A DNA stretch of 64,000 bases from Thamnaconus septentrionalis (GCA_009823395.1 CM020514.1:818881-882880); one strand, 5' to 3'. Counted from the stretch's first letter, positions 10,842-21,665 are shown. Numbers and translations are program-made. Notes: generated from the letters alone by a model not told the origin.

Positions 10842-11352
10842 CTACTAGAGAACTACTGCAGGTCTACGGCACTAATGAAGCAGCAACAGACATGAAACAA
10901 TGCTGAGAACCAAATATAATCCATTACCAGGCAATCATCCAGTACCAGTATCCAGCGCCAGTATTCAGTACCAGTATCCAGTACTAGTATCCAGTATCCA
11001 GAACCAGGATCCAGTGCCAGTATCAAGTGCCAGTATCCAGTACCAGTACTAGTATCCAGTACCAGTATCCAGTGCCAGTATCCAGTACCAGTATCCAGTG
11101 CCAGTATCCAGTACCAGCATTCAGTACCAGTATCCAGTACTAGTATCCAGTGCCAGTATCCAGTACTAGTATCCAGTACTAGTATTCAGTATCAGTATCC
11201 AGTGCCAGTATCCAGTACCAGTATCCAGTAGCAGCATTCAGTACCAGTATCCAGTACTAGTATTCAGTATCAGTATCCAGTGCCAGTATCCAGTGCCAGT
11301 ATCCAGTACCAGCATCCAGAACCAGTATCCAGTACCAGTATCCAGTACCTGT
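10842..11352 (-). repeat. Minisatellite, inverted copy of 6.8-7.96 kb
   Basis: The spacer (10,842-10,945) followed by ~410 bp of CCAGTA/CCAGTG units is the exact reverse orientation of the array at 6,795-7,962. The two arrays thus face each other across cfap96. Confidence 0.9.
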
Positions 11353-11416
11353 TCCAGGCCCAGGAAGAATGAACTAACAGGAACCTACAGCCTGTCATGA
11401 TAGAACTGTGTCTTAC

Positions 11417-11520
11417 CTTGAGTACTTCTCGGGCCCGGTCATACGGGTCTGGTGCGTACAGCTCAGGTCTGGACTGGGCAGAGAGCACAGCCGCAAGAAC
11501 GTCAACAAGCTTCTTCATAA
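11417..11520 (-). CDS. Unidentified coding exon
   Basis: Read on the minus strand, the acceptor AACTCACAG is followed by TT and an ATG frame of 34 codons. It begins MKKLVDVLAAVL, continues SAQSRPELYAPDPYDRA and ends at CTCAAG|GTAAGA. Both splice sites are good and the frame has no stop. The peptide has an amphipathic start and a polar, Tyr/Pro-rich end. I do not recognise the family. It stands alone between repeats; partner exons were not found. Confidence 0.45.
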
Positions 11521-11879
11521 CTGTGAGTTTTGTTTCAGGAAAGGCATCTATAACTAGTAGTAACTACTAAGTAACACTAATACTACTATAACCACTATTA
11601 CTGCAATGTTAACTGCATGGCATACTGTATGCATTACAGCTGACATTCAAATGTGAAACACCCACATGTTGTGTGCCCTGATATTCTAACTATTCTAACT
11701 ATACTTTCTGGCCAACCAGCAGCGGACTCATGCCTTCAATAGGTAGTGTCAGAGTGCCGTGGTAGGTTCCTGAGCCACAGCTGAGAGACAGGAAGTGACA
11801 GGTGACAGAACACAGAACCAACAAATGAGTAGATACAAAAACAGTCAATATTCAAATTGAATCCACATTTTTTTCAGAC

Positions 11880-11907
11880 ACACACGCATTCACTTGTGCG
11901 TGCACAT

Positions 11908-11946
<39 letters not shown>
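11880..11946. repeat. (CA)n microsatellite
   Basis: Imperfect then perfect CA repeat of about 60 bp. Confidence 0.9.
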
Positions 11947-11948
<2 letters not shown>

Positions 11949-12569
11949 AGCAGCAGCTCTATTTTGCTGAGAGCTAAATGCTATCTCGCTCCTTATCTTT
12001 CCTAATCTGTCCTTTTTTAAATATAGAAATTTAACATTTGGTTGATACTTTTTTGCGATATTATTTCTGTCAAATCCATTTGAATCAACAGAAGAAAAAA
12101 AATCAGTATTTAGTTCAAACTTTGTGCGTCTTTGTGTTCAGTTTTTCTGCTGTAGTTGTGCTTTTCTTTTCATTCCAGATGAATTCCACTCACTTTCCTT
12201 TTCAAACCTTGTAGGTGTTGAGTGAGCCGCAGCGCCCCCTGGCTGCAAGCTTCATACTGTGACTCTGCCAACCGAGGTAAAAAAAACCAAAACAAACTCT
12301 GACAATTTGCTGAGGGCCTCCTGGAGGAGCTGAAGGTGCAGAACCTTCTCAGGCCTCTCTGAGGAGGAAACTGCGGCTGTCGGTCCTCTGCTTCCCCCTG
12401 CTGGCCACACAGGCCTCTTACACCTCCGTTCGTCTGTTCAGCACATATTTAATTTTTTAATGGCTCTATTAACGTCACTGATGAGACGATTTTATGATTC
12501 CTGCAGTTAAAACATTTTAATTCCAAAGCTGCAAAAACCGTCTGATCAATGAAGACAGAGTTGATTAAA
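11947..12569. other. No gene recognised
   Basis: No exon-like frame with splice sites and no recognisable repeat family in this stretch. Confidence 0.4.
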
Positions 12570-12707
12570 ATTCATTCATTCATTCATTCATCTTCTATAC
12601 CCGCTTATTCCTATTCAGGGTCACGGGGGTCTGCTGGAGCCTATCCCAGCTGTCTTAGGGCGAAGGCAGGGTACACCCTGGACAAGTCGCCAGTTCATCG
12701 CAGGGCC
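12570..12707 (+). repeat. Dispersed fish repeat with ATTC lead
   Basis: (ATTC)n then 'CCCGCTTATTCC', 'AGGGTCACGGGGGTCTGCTGG', truncated here to short motifs such as 'GCCTATCCCAGCTGTC' and 'GGACAAGTCGCCAGTTCATC'. This block is a very common interspersed repeat in fish genomes; the precise family name is not certain from sequence alone. Confidence 0.6.
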
Positions 12708-13100
12708 GAGTTGATTAAAATGATTCCAAAATTGACCCGTTTAAACGTTTTTCAAGGTCTGCTGAGAAAAGCTGGACTCTGTCGCCCTCTAGTGTCCTTA
12801 CGTCGCCATTTCCTCCGGTGTCTCCTGAGAAAGGTCCAGCCATGGATGTATTATCACAACTTGCCAATATGGCATCGCGCCATTTCTTTTTCAATGGTCA
12901 CTCGAGGTAACTACAGCAATACAAAAAGAAAAACACCTCTAAAAGTGGCTGAAAGGATGACCTTTGACCTGAAACGGCTTCAAAATGAATCTTATTTTTC
13001 ATTTATGGTCTTTTAGTCCTTGACAAAAATGATAACGGCCAGAAAATCAGCAGAAAAGAGTTTTATTTTCCTGGTGTGACGTCACGGTGTAGAGGTCTTG

Positions 13101-15036
13101 ATGACGACGCTGAAGTTGGCACCACATTAGCCGCGGTGCTTAGGTTTCCATTCCACCTTAAAAAACAATTACGCAATTTGACCGCTAGATGGCTGTGCTT
13201 ATCCCAACACTTCTCAACATGTAAAATTCAGAGAATCATTATGTCTCTGTTGAGGTGGAATTCTTTTCCAAAACTATACAGTAGAAATGGATATGTGAGG
13301 TATCATTGTAAAGCCTGGGAGCTTTACTATCACAATCAGTTGACATATTTCACGGGAAATCATTTTTGGCCTTTTTGGGGGGACTCCAAAGTTGACAACT
13401 TTGCCATTGACATCACAGTATTTTTCCGTTTTTCAGGTGGATTATTTCTAAAATTATACAGTAGAAATGGACATGTGAGGTATCATTGTAAATGATACCT
13501 CACAAAAACAAATGACTCCAAAGTTGACAACTGATTATAAAAGTAGAGCTCCCATGCTTTACAATGATACCTCACATGTCCATTTCTACTGTATAAGTGT
13601 AGAAATAATCCACCTGAAAAACTGAAAAACACTGTGATGTCAATGGCAAAGTTGTCAATTTTGGAGTCCCCCAAATTAGGGTGAAATTAGGCTTAGGGTT
13701 TCGGGTTCCTCAAGTGCTAGAAGCCCTAAAATTTACGTGGGTGTGTCTTGGGGGCTCCTGATGAAAAAGCAAGTGTCCCAGAGTCTCTAGGACAAAGTTG
13801 AACTTTGACCCTCATAGACTTACATGGCATTAGGGTTACACTTAAGGCTGTATAATAATCCACCTGAAAAACTGTATTGTGATGTCAATGGTAAAGTTGT
13901 CAACTTTGGAGTCCCCCCAAAAGGCCAAAAATGATTTCCCGTTAAAAATGTCAACTTGTTATAAAGGTAGAGCTCCCAGGCTTTACAATGATACCTCACA
14001 TGTCCATTTCTACGGTATAGCTTTTGAAATAATCCACCTGAAAAACTGAAAAATACTGTGATGTCAATGGCAAAGTGTCAACTTTGGAGTCCCCCAAAAA
14101 GGCCAAAAATGATTTCCTGTGAAACATGTCAACTGATTGTGATAGTAGATCTCCCATGCTTTACAATGATACCTCACATGTCCATTTCTACTGTATAAGT
14201 TTACAAATAATCCACCTGAAAAACTGAAAAATACTGTGATGTCAATGGCAAAGTTGTCAACTTTGGAGTCCCCCAAATTAGGTTTAGGGTTACGCTTAAG
14301 GCTGAAATTGGGGTTAGGGTTTCGGGGTTCTTCACGTGCTAGAAGCCCCAAATTTGACGTGGGAGTGTCTTGGGGGCTTCTGATGAACCTGAAAGTGGCC
14401 CCACGTCTCGAGGACAAAGTTGACCTTTGACCCTCGTAGACTTGCATGGCATTAGGGTTACACTTAAGGCTGAAATTAGGGTTAGGGTTACGCTTAAGGC
14501 TGAAATTAGGGTCAGGGTTTCAGGGTTCCTCATGTGCTAGAAGCCCAAAGTTGACAACTTTGCCATTGACATCACGGTAGTCCCCCCAAAAGGCCAAAAA
14601 TGATTTCCCGTGAAATATGTTAACTGATTGTGATAGTAGAGCTCCCATGCTTTACAATGATACCTCACATGTCCATTTCTACTGTATAAGTTTACAAATA
14701 ATCCACCTGAAAAACTGAAAAATACCGTGATGTCAATGGCAAAGTTATAAACTGTGGAGTCCCCCAAAAAGGCCAAAAATGATTTCCTGTGAAATATGTC
14801 AACTGATTATAAAGGTAGAGCTCCCATGCTTTACAATGATACCTCACATGTCCATTTCTACTGTACATTTTGGAAAGAATCCACCTCAACATAGACATAA
14901 TGATTCGCTGAATTTTATATGTTGGGATAAGCACAGCCATTTAGCGGTCCAATTGCGTAATTTTTTTTCAAGGTGGAATCGAAACCTAAGAAGCACTGCA
15001 GAGAATGTGGTGCCAACTTCAGCGTCTTGTCGACAA
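13101..15036. mobile_element. Fold-back element with ~290-bp inverted arms and internal tandem units
   Basis: The left arm (13,101-13,390) and right arm (14,762-15,036, inverted) share 'GACGCTGAAGTTGGCACCACATT', here named only by its parts (GCTGAAGTTGG, TTACGCAATTTG/GGACCGCTA, GCTGTGCTTATCCCAAC, GAGGTATCATTGTAAAGC). Inside are four or more ~185-bp units, all inverted relative to the left arm, interspersed with 'TTAGGGTTACGCTTAAGGCTG' type filler. The orientation flips at a 29-bp near-perfect palindrome, 13,475-13,503. No transposase is encoded. It is best read as a non-autonomous DNA element with long inverted ends. Confidence 0.65.
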
Positions 15037-15740
15037 AATGGTGTTGCTGTGCGTACATAGCATAGCAAACAGCTAGCGCTAGCACCCCCGTTCAATGCCA
15101 GAGTGAAAAGATCCACACAGAGTTTTAGCCTTGACAGCAGATTGAGCTCCTACCATCCCTGCTAAATTCTTTAAAAAAACACCAGATTCCATGAACCTGG
15201 ACACTGATGATCCAGACTTTGGTCCAGATGACCAAACAGGCCACAGTGGAAACGGGTCAGAACATGGACTGGCTGCTGAAAGGATACAGGTAGGTGGCGC
15301 TGTCATCCCAAGTTGTGTGGTGTGGAGGATCAGGACCAAAGTTCCAGATGCTCACAGATGTGACTCTGGATTCAGGAGGAGTGTTTGAAGGCTGGACTCC
15401 CAACAGTGATTGGCTGGTGAGGACATCTCAATCAGAATCAGGTTTTTTAGTGGTTGTGAGATTGAAAGTGAGATTGCATTGTCCAGGGAGGAGGACAGCA
15501 GTCAGCCATCTTTCACCTCCAGTGAACACGCAGTGGTTCACATGAAGGTCCAAGAGGCCTACAGACCTACACTGAGTGTGGATGTGGCAGTACAGTTGGA
15601 TCATTGTCTTTGTTCTGTTGTTTGGTCATTGTGATCCAATGTAATGTGAGAGAAGGACGAGTGCAGTTATATTGGAGTGAGTTATTTAGAGTGTAATAGA
15701 AGTTATAATGCAGAGTCTGGTTTTATGAAATGTTCTATCA
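15037..15740. other. No gene recognised
   Basis: Contains several short overlapping frames in a Ser/Asp-rich stretch (15,191-15,634), but no conserved domain and no consistent splice pattern. It may be remains of an unknown gene or 3' UTR. Confidence 0.35.
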
Positions 15741-15741
15741 C

Positions 15742-16345
15742 CTTATATCCATCCATCCATCCATCTTCTACCGCTTTATCCGGAGTCGGTTCTCGGGGGC
15801 AACAGTTTCAGCAGAGACCCCCAGACTTCCCTGGACCCAGTCACCTCCTCCAGCTCCTCCAGTGGAACCCCAAGGCTTCCCAGTCCAGAGACCTGGTCCC
15901 TCCAGCAGGGTCTCCTCCTGGTTGGGACATGCCATGGCATCCCAAACAGATGTCTGAGCCACCTCAGCTGGCTCCTCTCCATGTTCCTCACCCTGAGCTC
16001 CTCACTATGTCCCTCAGGGTGCTCTAGCCCAGCCACCCTGCGGAGGAAACTCATTTCGGCCGCTTGTATTCGCAATCTCGTCTTTCAGTCATCTCCCAAA
16101 GCTCTTGACCAGAGGTGAGGGTGGGAACGTAGATCGACCAGTAAATTGAGAGCTTCTCCTTTCAGCTCAGCTCCTTCTTCACCACCACAGATTGGTACAG
16201 CGACGGCATCACTACAGACGCTGCACCGATCCTCCTGTTGATCTCGTGCTCCATCTACCTATCTGGTGAACAAGACCCTGAGATACTGGAACTCCTCCAC
16301 CTGAGGCAGGTCCTCCCCACCGACCCAGAGAGGGCAAACCACCTT
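15742..16345 (-). mobile_element. LINE fragment encoding an RT C-terminal region
   Basis: On the minus strand, 16,075-15,776 encodes RIQAAEMSFLRRVAGL, then ERSQLRWLRHLFGMP, RRRPCWRD and GVPLEELEEV...WGSLLKLLPPR. This tail is shared by an abundant teleost LINE. The element ends (in its own sense) at the (GGAT)n run near 15,745-15,765. It is 5'-truncated and holds no catalytic motif. Confidence 0.75.
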
Positions 16346-16504
16346 ATATCCAGGATTGATTTATTTGTTGGTGATTAATTATAATGTAGTATTTATTTTA
16401 TGGGCCAAAATTACATTTGAACTGAACTGGATTTGTTTGTAAAATATAGAATAAAAACTTCTACTACACAAGTTATGAAGATATGGAGAATCCCCATGGC
16501 AAGA

Positions 16505-16513
16505 CTTTAGAAG

Positions 16514-16577
<64 letters not shown>

Positions 16578-17012
16578 CTTTATTTGTACAGCGCTAAATC
16601 ACAACCAAGGGCGTTTCAAAGCGCTTTATACAATCAGAGAGAACCAACCGGGCCCCCGGAGCAAGCAAGATGCGACAGTGGCTGGGAAAAACTCCCCTGT
16701 GGGAAGAAGCGTAGGGCAGAACCAGACTCCAGAGGGCCATCATCTGCCTATGAGTAGTTGGGGTGAAATACAAAAATAGAGGAGATACAGAGAAAGAGAG
16801 AAAGGAGCAGAGTGAGCCAGGGTGGCAGACAGGACAGAGTGAAAAACAGATACAACAACCAGGCATTCGCAAAACGGATATAAAAACAAAGAATAGGAAA
16901 TAATTCAAGGCTGCTGTCCGCGTGGGCTGTAAGTGTCCATGCTTTGGAAGGCAAGAGCCTAGCTCGATGGACAATCTGCCGATAGGACAAGTCCAGGTCC
17001 TAGGCGTGGTGG
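16505..17012 (-). mobile_element. L2-like LINE, 3' tail only
   Basis: An (AAT)n run at 16,515-16,574 is followed by the reverse complement of the 3' UTR of the 1.0-2.9 kb LINE ('TTGTACAGCGCTAAATCAC', 'AAGCGCTTTATACAATC', 'CATCTGCCTATGAGTAG'). Homology stops near 17,012, where new sequence starts: a typical 5' truncation. Confidence 0.85.
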
Positions 17013-17580
17013 TGGGTTTTGAGTTTATCTGTATTTGGAGCATGTTATGGTGACGGTGGCGAAGGGGCTTGTGCGCTCATAAGTATGGAGTGTATCTCAT
17101 TATAAGTAGCGAGTTCACCTGTGCACAACTTTCTGATGAATGGCCCAGCATACACCCAGCTGGTGAGCTTGTCCCATCTCTACAATAAATGTGCTTGCTT
17201 GTTTGTCTTCTGTTATCTGTTCCGCTTATGTTTGTGAATATTATATTACGTAGTCTATTGTCTGTTATTCTAAAAGCAAAACTTACATATTAACTTAAAT
17301 TAATAAATGGCTTGAATGTGTATTTAATATAAAATATATTTATATATTTCGAGGATAGTTGCTATAAATAATTTTCTGGTTTAGTATTGGTTAAGAAATT
17401 ATGAGTTTGCATTTCTATGAGTTTTTTTTCTGCATATGCCAACCATTGTTTCATGTGTTCAGGTTTATTACCTTTGCTTTGCTTCCTTCAAAAATCAATC
17501 AATCAATCAAAAGGAATGACGCAGTGACTAGTATTCCTTGTGTGCTATTCCTGGGTGTCCTATTCGGTGGGAAAAAAAAC
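17013..17580. other. No gene recognised; possible LTR-like stretch
   Basis: AT-rich. A segment near 17,150-17,220 ('CTCTACAATAAATG', then 'TGCTTGCTTGTTTGTC') resembles the polyadenylation region of a vertebrate LTR, but no TG/CA termini or target duplication could be seen. Confidence 0.25.
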
Positions 17581-17584
17581 AAAC

Positions 17585-17782
17585 AGCTTCATTAGCTTTG
17601 GCGTCAGGAGCACGTTCTCAGTTTCATCTATTCTCCCTTCTACTTCATCCAGTCTATCATTTGCTCTCTGCAGCTCTTGCTTAATGTTAGAGAGTTGAGC
17701 TCTATCGTCTTTTCTAAATTCACGGATTTCGTTGAGGATACTTCGCAGGCTAGCTTCGATGCTCAGTTCCTCCTGTAGGTGT
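17585..17782 (-). pseudogene. L1-like ORF1 coiled-coil fragment
   Basis: Read on the minus strand there is a continuous 66-codon frame without ATG: EELSIEASLRSILNEIREF, RKDDRAQLSNIKQELQRAN, then DRLDEVEGRIDETEN. The heptad pattern and the IKQEL..NDRLDE.E.RIDE.EN signature are typical of the ORF1 coiled coil of fish L1/Tx1-type LINEs. The rest of ORF1 and ORF2 are absent. It was missed by start-codon-based ORF calling. Confidence 0.65.
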
Positions 17783-18177
17783 AAATCCAGGAGCTGCTAC
17801 GGCTGTGATTCAAGTCTGGGTCTTCTTCTGTCCAACCCATGCTTAATCCACTTCTAGTAGTAACCCCTTTCCACATTGTTTCCTAGAATACCCTACAGGT
17901 TTGATAAAAACAGGTTTTTAGGGGGTTATTTGATAAAACCTTTGGGGAGCTAGAACATCAGGCTGCCATTCTCTCTGTGCCCGAACTGGAAGTCAAATTC
18001 CTAGGGAGGAGCATATCTCGCGCTCATGTGCAATCAATTCCACGATGATTGGGATGCATAAAGGAAATGTGTGTGCATTTGTGCAGTCTTCGTTTCCGTG
18101 AAGTTTTTCTTTTTCATGATTTTTTTGGAAAAACTTAGTCTTCTAGGTTTCAGGATGAAATCCACGTACATTATTGT

Positions 18178-18585
18178 TAGGGCTGTCGAAGTGAATGTGT
18201 TAATAACGCATTAACTCAAACTCCTTTTTGACAGCACTAATTCTTTTAGTGTGTGATTAACGATTGGTTCACACCGGCCGTGGAAGTGCAGCGGAACGGA
18301 GCCCACTTCCTTTCAGCGCCCTTGTTAACCGCTGGTGTCGTTCACGCCAGATTCCAAGCGGCGAGCACCTCCGCCGCTGTGCAGTGATCGTTTCAATGTC
18401 TGGCCTATTTTGTGCGTGAGCCACAAGCGATCGAGTCAAACTGGACAGGAAGTCACTCAAAGAAAGATGAGAAAATTTGTTTAATTTTCTAAATAAAAGC
18501 AATTTTCAAAATAAAATACCGTGATTGACAAATCACGGTAGGTTATTTTTTGTCAGTATCAGTGCGAGAGAGATGAAACAAACAA

Positions 18586-18622
<37 letters not shown>

Positions 18623-18830
18623 TTAAGTTTGTACGGTAATCGTTTTGAAATGTTCCAATGAAAATAAAATAGAGTATTTCCACAAAGGAATTATTATTGT
18701 CCTCTCCAGTTTTTCCTATAGTTTAAGAAACACAGTAAATATCTTGTTAAGTTAAATATACAGCAGGGTAAAATGTGCAATTAATTTGCAATTAATCGTG
18801 AGTTAACTCAGGACACTATTGCGATGAACG
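18178..18830. mobile_element. hAT-like DNA element remnant
   Basis: It starts TAGGGCTGTCGAA and has 'GTTAATAACGCATTAACTC' near the left and 'CAATTAATCGTGAGTTAACTC' near the right. This AT-rich inverted pattern is known from vertebrate hAT-derived elements. A piece of the CpG-rich repeat (18,335-18,430) and a CA run (18,588-18,620) lie inside. The right terminal motif is not preserved. Confidence 0.45.
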
Positions 18831-18834
18831 CCCA

Positions 18835-19436
18835 GGTCCCCAGTGTCTCCACTCCAGTCTCCTCAACCAGGGAACTCAGTACAGCTCCACACTCCAGTGT
18901 GTTCCAGCCACTGAGTGTCAACACGTCCTGTTGTGACTGACAGTGTTGCTCTGATCTGCTGCTTCAACTCAACATGATGCTCAGTTGTGTGTAAAGTCAC
19001 TGCAAGTTGGAGCTCCACTGGATCAGAGTTCCTTCACTGGCGTCTCTTTGGACTCCACTGCATCTTTGATCCAACTGCTGTTTTATTGTCTGCTGCCAAA
19101 TGAAGGAAGGATGTGATGTGTTTGTGTGTTCAATGTGTTGATTGTGTTGATTGACTGTCTGCATGAATCCTTCACACTGATCAAAGTTCCTCATTCTGCC
19201 ACTGTCACATCTTCATCTCCATCCTGGACTCCAGTGGAGCAGCTTCACTCCACTCACCATCCAACACAAAGCAGCTGAGTTAGCCCTGTGTTGACAGCGT
19301 GCTGCTAATAGTCACCACTCAGTGTTTCCCTCATTGTTTTCTTGGAGACCTGCAGCCACAAGTGGACCTGCTGATGTTGATCCACCCTGTGACTGGAGGA
19401 GCTGCTGATATAGCAGGGTGGCTAACACCAAGAGCG
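18835..19436 (-). repeat. NLR-derived flank, shared with copies 3 and 4
   Basis: 18,835-19,010 matches 46,345-46,515 ('GTCTCCACT', 'TCCTCAACCAGGGAACTCAG', 'GTGTCAACACGTCCTGTTG'). 19,190-19,436 matches 37,075-37,315 ('CTGCCACTGTCACATC', 'CTGCAGCCACAAGTGGACC'). Both are intron sequence downstream of a NACHT exon, so this is NLR intron without exons. Confidence 0.65.
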
Positions 19437-19461
19437 CACACACACACACACACACACACAA
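19437..19461. repeat. (CA)n tract after a NACHT-exon donor
   Basis: About 12 CA units, ending some 15 bases from the donor of the fragment at 19,477-19,906. Confidence 0.9.
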
Positions 19462-19476
19462 GTAGTGTTTACGTAC

Positions 19477-19906
19477 CCTAAACATATCACAGCCTTCCTG
19501 CAGTTCCTCACAGCTGGAATCAGTCTCAATCTTCCCTCCATGGTTGTGTTGTACTTGCTGAGGTCCAACTCCTCCAGAACCTCTGACATCTGCAGCATGT
19601 AGGCCAGAGCTGAACACTGGATGGCTGAGATTTCCTTCTTTGATCTGTTCTTTGACTGCAGGAACTCTTGGACCTCCTGATGCACTGACTGATTCTTCAC
19701 CTCCAGCAGACAGTGGAAGATGTTGATGCTTCTGTCAGGAGAAACATCACCAGTGTTCATCTCCTTCAGGTTGTTGATGACCTGCTGTAAGGTTCCTGGA
19801 TGGTTGTCAATGAGACCGAGCAGTCCTCCTAAGAGTCTCTGGTTGGATTCCAGACTGAGTCCATGGAGAAAGCGAACAAAAAAGTCCAAGTGACCATTTG
19901 GACTCT
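19477..19906 (-). pseudogene. NLR NACHT-exon 3' fragment
   Basis: Minus-strand frame: [34 protein letters not shown], then [14 protein letters not shown] and [19 protein letters not shown], ending at the donor TTTAGG|GTACGT. It corresponds to the last ~140 residues of the FISNA-NACHT exon of copies 3 and 4 and retains the part that copy 1 lost. One Glu codon is missing (MSE-VLEEL) but the frame is open. Homology stops abruptly at 19,906 after 'AGAGTCCAAATGG', so the NACHT core is gone. It lies downstream of copy 2 and cannot be its own NACHT. Confidence 0.8.
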
Positions 19907-19909
19907 GAA

Positions 19910-20310
19910 TATATAATCAAAGTGTTAAAGCAGCAGAAATGAAACGTCAGTTGAGGTCAAGGTCACACAGGTAAGAGGTTGTGATGGCTTTTATTGTCAG
20001 AATATTGAATCATTGAAATATAATGTTTGAGCTCAGTTTTAAAAACTAAGAAAGAATTAGTGAAGGTATTTTGCTCGTAACAAAATTAGGTTGATGACAT
20101 GAGAAAAAAAACACAATTTAACAGAAGTGTGAGAAGAAAACTGAATGAGTGTTTTGACAAATGAACAAACAGACGTGTTGCCAGAAAACACCTGAGAGGG
20201 AGAAGAGCAAAATAAATGATCTGGTTTCCTTCTGATTCATTGACGTCCTTAAATCTCCACAGAAACATCTCACAAGCATCAAAACCATGAATTATTTTGA
20301 GGGAAACTTC
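19910..20310. other. No gene recognised
   Basis: AT-rich sequence between the NACHT fragment and the 3' end of copy 2. No exon or repeat family recognised. Confidence 0.4.
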
Positions 20311-20318
20311 TTTTGTCT

Positions 20319-20332
20319 TATTTATTTATTTA
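20319..20332 (-). terminator. Poly(A) signals of NLR copy 2
   Basis: The minus strand reads overlapping AATAAATAAATAA, about 420 bp after the terminal exon. The equivalent signal for copy 3 is at 34,662-34,675. Confidence 0.5.
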
Positions 20333-20439
20333 CAGTCATAGAACACAAATAAAAACCCATAAAAAAGTATTTTTCACCCCAAAAATTAAGATGTTATTGA
20401 ACTCTGAAGTGAGAGCAGATCAGTGTGTTGTTGATGTGT

Positions 20440-20762
20440 GGAACCTTCATGCTGAGATGTTCCAGCCGTGGATGATGAGAGCAGAACCAGTGGTTGTGTT
20501 GCTGCTGCCTTCACTGACCAGCTGCTCCAAGTCCTGCTTCTTCCACTGAGGATTCAGCTCCACCAGTGGCTTCTGGGACGTCTCTCCCAGTAACCACAGC
20601 AGCTTGTAGGGAGAAGCAGTCCGCCAGCCACCAGGCTCCACTGGGGTCAAAGGTCGTGACACGCAGCTTGCTGTTTGGCTCCAATTGATGTAGTTCTGTC
20701 AGCCACCACTAGATGGAGCGCTCCTCTTCACTCTCCTCCTCATCCTCCCTCAGTCCTTCCAC
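20440..20762 (-). CDS. NLR copy 2 terminal exon with 3' UTR
   Basis: The acceptor TCTTTACAG is followed by G TGG AAG GAC TGA. Joined in phase 2 to an LRR exon, the protein would end ..R-W-K-D at a stop at 20,750-20,752, and the rest is 3' UTR. The same short ending occurs at 35,191-35,203, and as W-K-stop in the remnant at 30.8 kb. A different frame (VEGLREDEE...) is open for 17 codons, but its phase does not fit the splice. The UTR is highly similar to that of copy 3 (34,880-35,203). Confidence 0.6.
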
Positions 20763-21147
20763 CTGTAAAGAGAAGAAGAGACAGCAGGAGTCAGGACTCA
20801 CGGTCCTTGAATGCATCATCACAGAGACGTTGACTGTTGATGGAGATGATGGAGTGACTGGTGAGAAGAAGCAGACTCTCAGTCACATGTCAAGTGTGGA
20901 ACATATGAAGCTCATGTGACCATGGAGTGTTGGACTGATACTGAGGCCTGATGAAGATGAGCTGATCAATAATTGAGTGGTGAACTGAGAGAAGAAGCAG
21001 TTTGGCAGCAGATGTTGGATGAATGAGGAGCAGCTGGACGTCACCATCCTCCTCTCACACTGTGACTGGGAACACTGGACCTCTGCTGTGGGATCAACTG
21101 GCTTTGGTGCTGGAACCATCATCCACTGGTTCCAAACCAGTACTGAC

Positions 21148-21321
21148 CTCACACTCTCCAGTTGATAGTCTCTGCTGTGGACAAGATCCATCAGTGGCTT
21201 CACTGATGATTCCTTCAGCTGGTTCCAACTCAGGTCCAGTTCTCTGAGGTGGGAGGGGTTGGACTTCAGAGATGAGAGCAGCCAATCACAGCTGAGCTCT
21301 GACAACCTGCAGCAACTCAAC
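21148..21321 (-). CDS. NLR copy 2 LRR exon (last)
   Basis: A 174-bp symmetric phase-2 exon. Each such exon encodes two leucine-rich repeats; here [17 protein letters not shown], then [16 protein letters not shown] and MDLVHSRDYQLESV. This ending (HSRDYQLESV instead of [10 protein letters not shown]) marks the final LRR exon and recurs at 35,589, 41,662 and 55,931. The acceptor is TATTCAG|G and the donor GTGAG|GTCAGT. Open reading frame intact. Confidence 0.8.
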
Positions 21322-21665
21322 CTGAATAGAGAATAAATGATGGAGAGTTTATAATGATGGAGAGTTTTTCCAGGGTGTCATCACTCTGAAAATCAAAGCG
21401 AAATGTCGACTTCAGAATCTGACACTAAAGAAAATGTCACCTTGAAATTAAATCTTCAGTCAAAAACTAATGTGTGTTTCAATGATGTTTGGTCACATGA
21501 CCACTGATGACCTGTTTTACTTCAAACATAAACAGAATTAAGTTTTAAGATTTCTGGATATCATTTTGATATGAATCAACCCTCAGTTCAATGTTTATTC
21601 AACATGTGTGACGAACAGTGTTTGGTGCTGAAACCATCATTCACTGGTTCCAAACCAGTACTGAC

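Noticed and set aside
6691..11518. Tyr/Gln/Val/Ser repeat ORFs over the minisatellites
   Set aside because: Repeat periodicity, opposite orientations and stops at block edges show they are not genes.
14278..14520. GGGTTAGGGTTA motifs suggesting interstitial telomere repeats
   Set aside because: They are short pieces within longer units (TTAGGGTTACGCTTAAGG), not tandem TTAGGG, and belong to the fold-back element.
17013..17260. Solo LTR
   Set aside because: An AATAAA with a T-rich stretch is present, but no matching TG/CA ends or target duplication were found.
20447..20662. 71-codon ORF MSRPLTPVEPGGWR.. recurring at 34,870-35,085
   Set aside because: It lies in the shared 3' UTR of NLR copies 2 and 3; its conservation is explained by recent duplication of the UTR.
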